Shown: in pieces, positions 5,199-6,082 of the stretch
Numbering within the stretch: position 1 is the stretch's first letter
Layout: each line of letters starts with the position of its first letter
Assembly (NCBI GenBank): GCA_938021445.1
Contig: CALIGR010000080.1
Coordinates: 1-6,082, forward strand
Source: an uncultured Candidatus Altimarinota bacterium
GTDB taxonomy: Bacteria; Patescibacteriota; Gracilibacteria; UBA4473
Direction of reading: 5' to 3'
Length of the DNA stretch: 6,082 nucleotides
Made by a program: the position numbers and the translations under genes
Notes under the pieces: generated by a model
What the model saw: the letters and a program-made list of their open reading frames with translations, nothing else
Database searches by the model: none
Told to the model about the DNA's origin: nothing

Positions 5199-6082
5199 AT
5201 GACGCTTACAAAGATTCGCAAACGGACGGGAAATCTCGTCGATTTTGATCAAAATTTCATCACTGTTGCGATTAGCAAAGCGGCGAGTTCTGTGACAGAA
5301 AAAACCGGTCAAACTTTTAGTGAATCATTGTTGTTAGAGTTGTCTGATCAGGTCAAGACAGATCTAGATCAAAAGTATGATGGACTAGAAACAGTTCCAT
5401 CAGTAGAAGATATCCAAAATATTGTAGAGAAACACCTGGTTGAGTCTGGTAATTTTGAAATTGCCAAGCAGTACATCTTATACCGGGCGGAACACGCGAG
5501 ACTTCGAGCGGAGGCACGACTTGAGGAACTCATGAAAATTGAGCAAAACTTACTTAAAGTCACCAAAAGCAACGGACAGACCGCGACGTTTAATGTCGGG
5601 AAAGTTCAAAACGCTATTGGCCGAGCGGCGAATGATCTTGGCTTTATCAATGAAGAGGCAATGGTTGAAGAGGTAAAAAGAAACGTCTATGACGGAATTA
5701 CCACAAAAGAAATTTCAAAGGCCCTCGTAATGGCGGCTAAAGCCTTTATCGAACGAGACCCAGAATATTCATTCTTAGCCTCAAGACTTCTATTAGAGAC
5801 CGTTTATCGAGAAGTTTTTGCCGAAAAATTCAACGGAAAAACTCTAGAGGTGATGTACACTGATAGTTTCATTCGGAATCTCAAGCGAGGGGTTGAGGCC
5901 GAGCGTCTTAATCCAGAGCTACTCAAGTTTGACCTTGATAAAATTACAAATGCGCTCAAGCCAGAACGAGACAGAGAACTAAACTACCTAGGGCTTCAGA
6001 CACTTTATGATCGATACTTTATTCATATTAATGAAGAAAAAATTGAAGCGCCTCAGCACTTCTGGATGCGAGTTTCAATGGG
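5199..6082 (+). CDS. nrdA: Ribonucleoside-diphosphate reductase large subunit, class I type, N-terminal part with two ATP-cones (3' truncated)
   Basis: The large subunit reduces ribonucleotides to deoxyribonucleotides with a radical-generating small subunit. The frame is open from ATG at 5199 through 294 codons to the window end. Residues 4-105 form one ATP-cone: KIRKRTGNLVDFD, then helices to FEIAKQYILYRAEHARLR. Residues 119-208 form a second: LKVTKSNGQTATFNVGKVQNAI, then ISKALVMAAKAFIERDPEYSFLASRLLLETVYREVF. ATP-cones bind ATP/dATP for overall activity control. The catalytic domain begins at about 260: LNYLGLQTLYDRYFIH, then APQHFWMRVSMG, the class I NrdA pattern seen in two-cone enzymes such as those of Pseudomonas and Chlamydia. 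Active-site cysteines lie beyond the window. The upstream NrdR boxes support the assignment. The start has no Shine-Dalgarno (TTAAAGTACACC), but the first cone begins right after it, so it is credible. Class II is less likely but not excluded by this fragment. Confidence 0.92.
   Translation, partial: MTLTKIRKRTGNLVDFDQNFITVAISKAASSVTEKTGQTFSESLLLELSDQVKTDLDQKYDGLETVPSVEDIQNIVEKHLVESGNFEIAKQYILYRAEHARLRAEARLEELMKIEQNLLKVTKSNGQTATFNVGKVQNAIGRAANDLGFINEEAMVEEVKRNVYDGITTKEISKALVMAAKAFIERDPEYSFLASRLLLETVYREVFAEKFNGKTLEVMYTDSFIRNLKRGVEAERLNPELLKFDLDKITNALKPERDRELNYLGLQTLYDRYFIHINEEKIEAPQHFWMRVSM

Noticed and set aside
5369..5572. Minus-strand Ser-rich frame within nrdA
   Set aside because: It lies wholly inside the ATP-cone coding region and has no promoter or motif.
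1..6082. Possible alternative genetic code (UGA as Gly, as in some candidate phyla)
   Set aside because: All genes are intact with UGA as stop and Gly positions in conserved motifs use GGN codons. Only one gene (4471-4929) appears to end in UGA, so reassignment is not needed.

Overview
The window is AT-rich bacterial DNA in the standard genetic code: no reading frame needs UGA as a sense codon, and one gene appears to end on UGA. It holds eight protein genes, two of them cut by the window edges, and no tRNA, rRNA, CRISPR array or transposase. Shine-Dalgarno sequences are weak or absent at nearly every start, and two promoters sit almost on top of their start codons. The unusual envelope genes (a degenerate Lgt-like protein and a PilC/GspF N-domain protein) would fit a poorly characterised lineage such as a Patescibacteria/CPR-type bacterium. 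That placement is a low-confidence inference, since no marker gene is present.

Layout, left to right. (1) 1-255 (+): C-terminal end of uracil-DNA glycosylase. (2) 256-439: AT-rich spacer with an imperfect inverted repeat and candidate promoter elements. (3) 440-1024 (+): a secreted Tyr/Asn-rich, cysteine-paired protein of unknown function, followed by a clear intrinsic terminator. (4) 1079-4929 (-): five co-directional genes convergent with the secreted-protein gene. In transcription order they are an unknown 152-aa protein, undecaprenyl-diphosphatase (uppP), a Maf-family nucleotide pyrophosphatase, a membrane protein with two tandem PilC/GspF-type N-terminal domains, and an Lgt-fold membrane protein that has lost most catalytic positions of Lgt. 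A strong internal promoter lies in the end of maf. (5) 4930-5198: divergent regulatory region with a -10 for the minus-strand cluster and, for the other direction, two well-formed NrdR boxes around a promoter. (6) 5199-end (+): N-terminal half of a class I-type ribonucleotide reductase large subunit with two ATP-cones, truncated by the window edge.

How they fit together: the minus-strand cluster is mostly envelope-related (lipid-carrier recycling plus two polytopic membrane proteins), with a house-cleaning pyrophosphatase inserted. The nrdA unit is autonomous: the NrdR boxes suggest control by an ATP-cone repressor, while the enzyme itself carries ATP-cones for allosteric control. The least-described elements are the double-PilC-N membrane protein, the catalytically altered Lgt-like protein beside it, and the Tyr/Asn-rich secreted protein.
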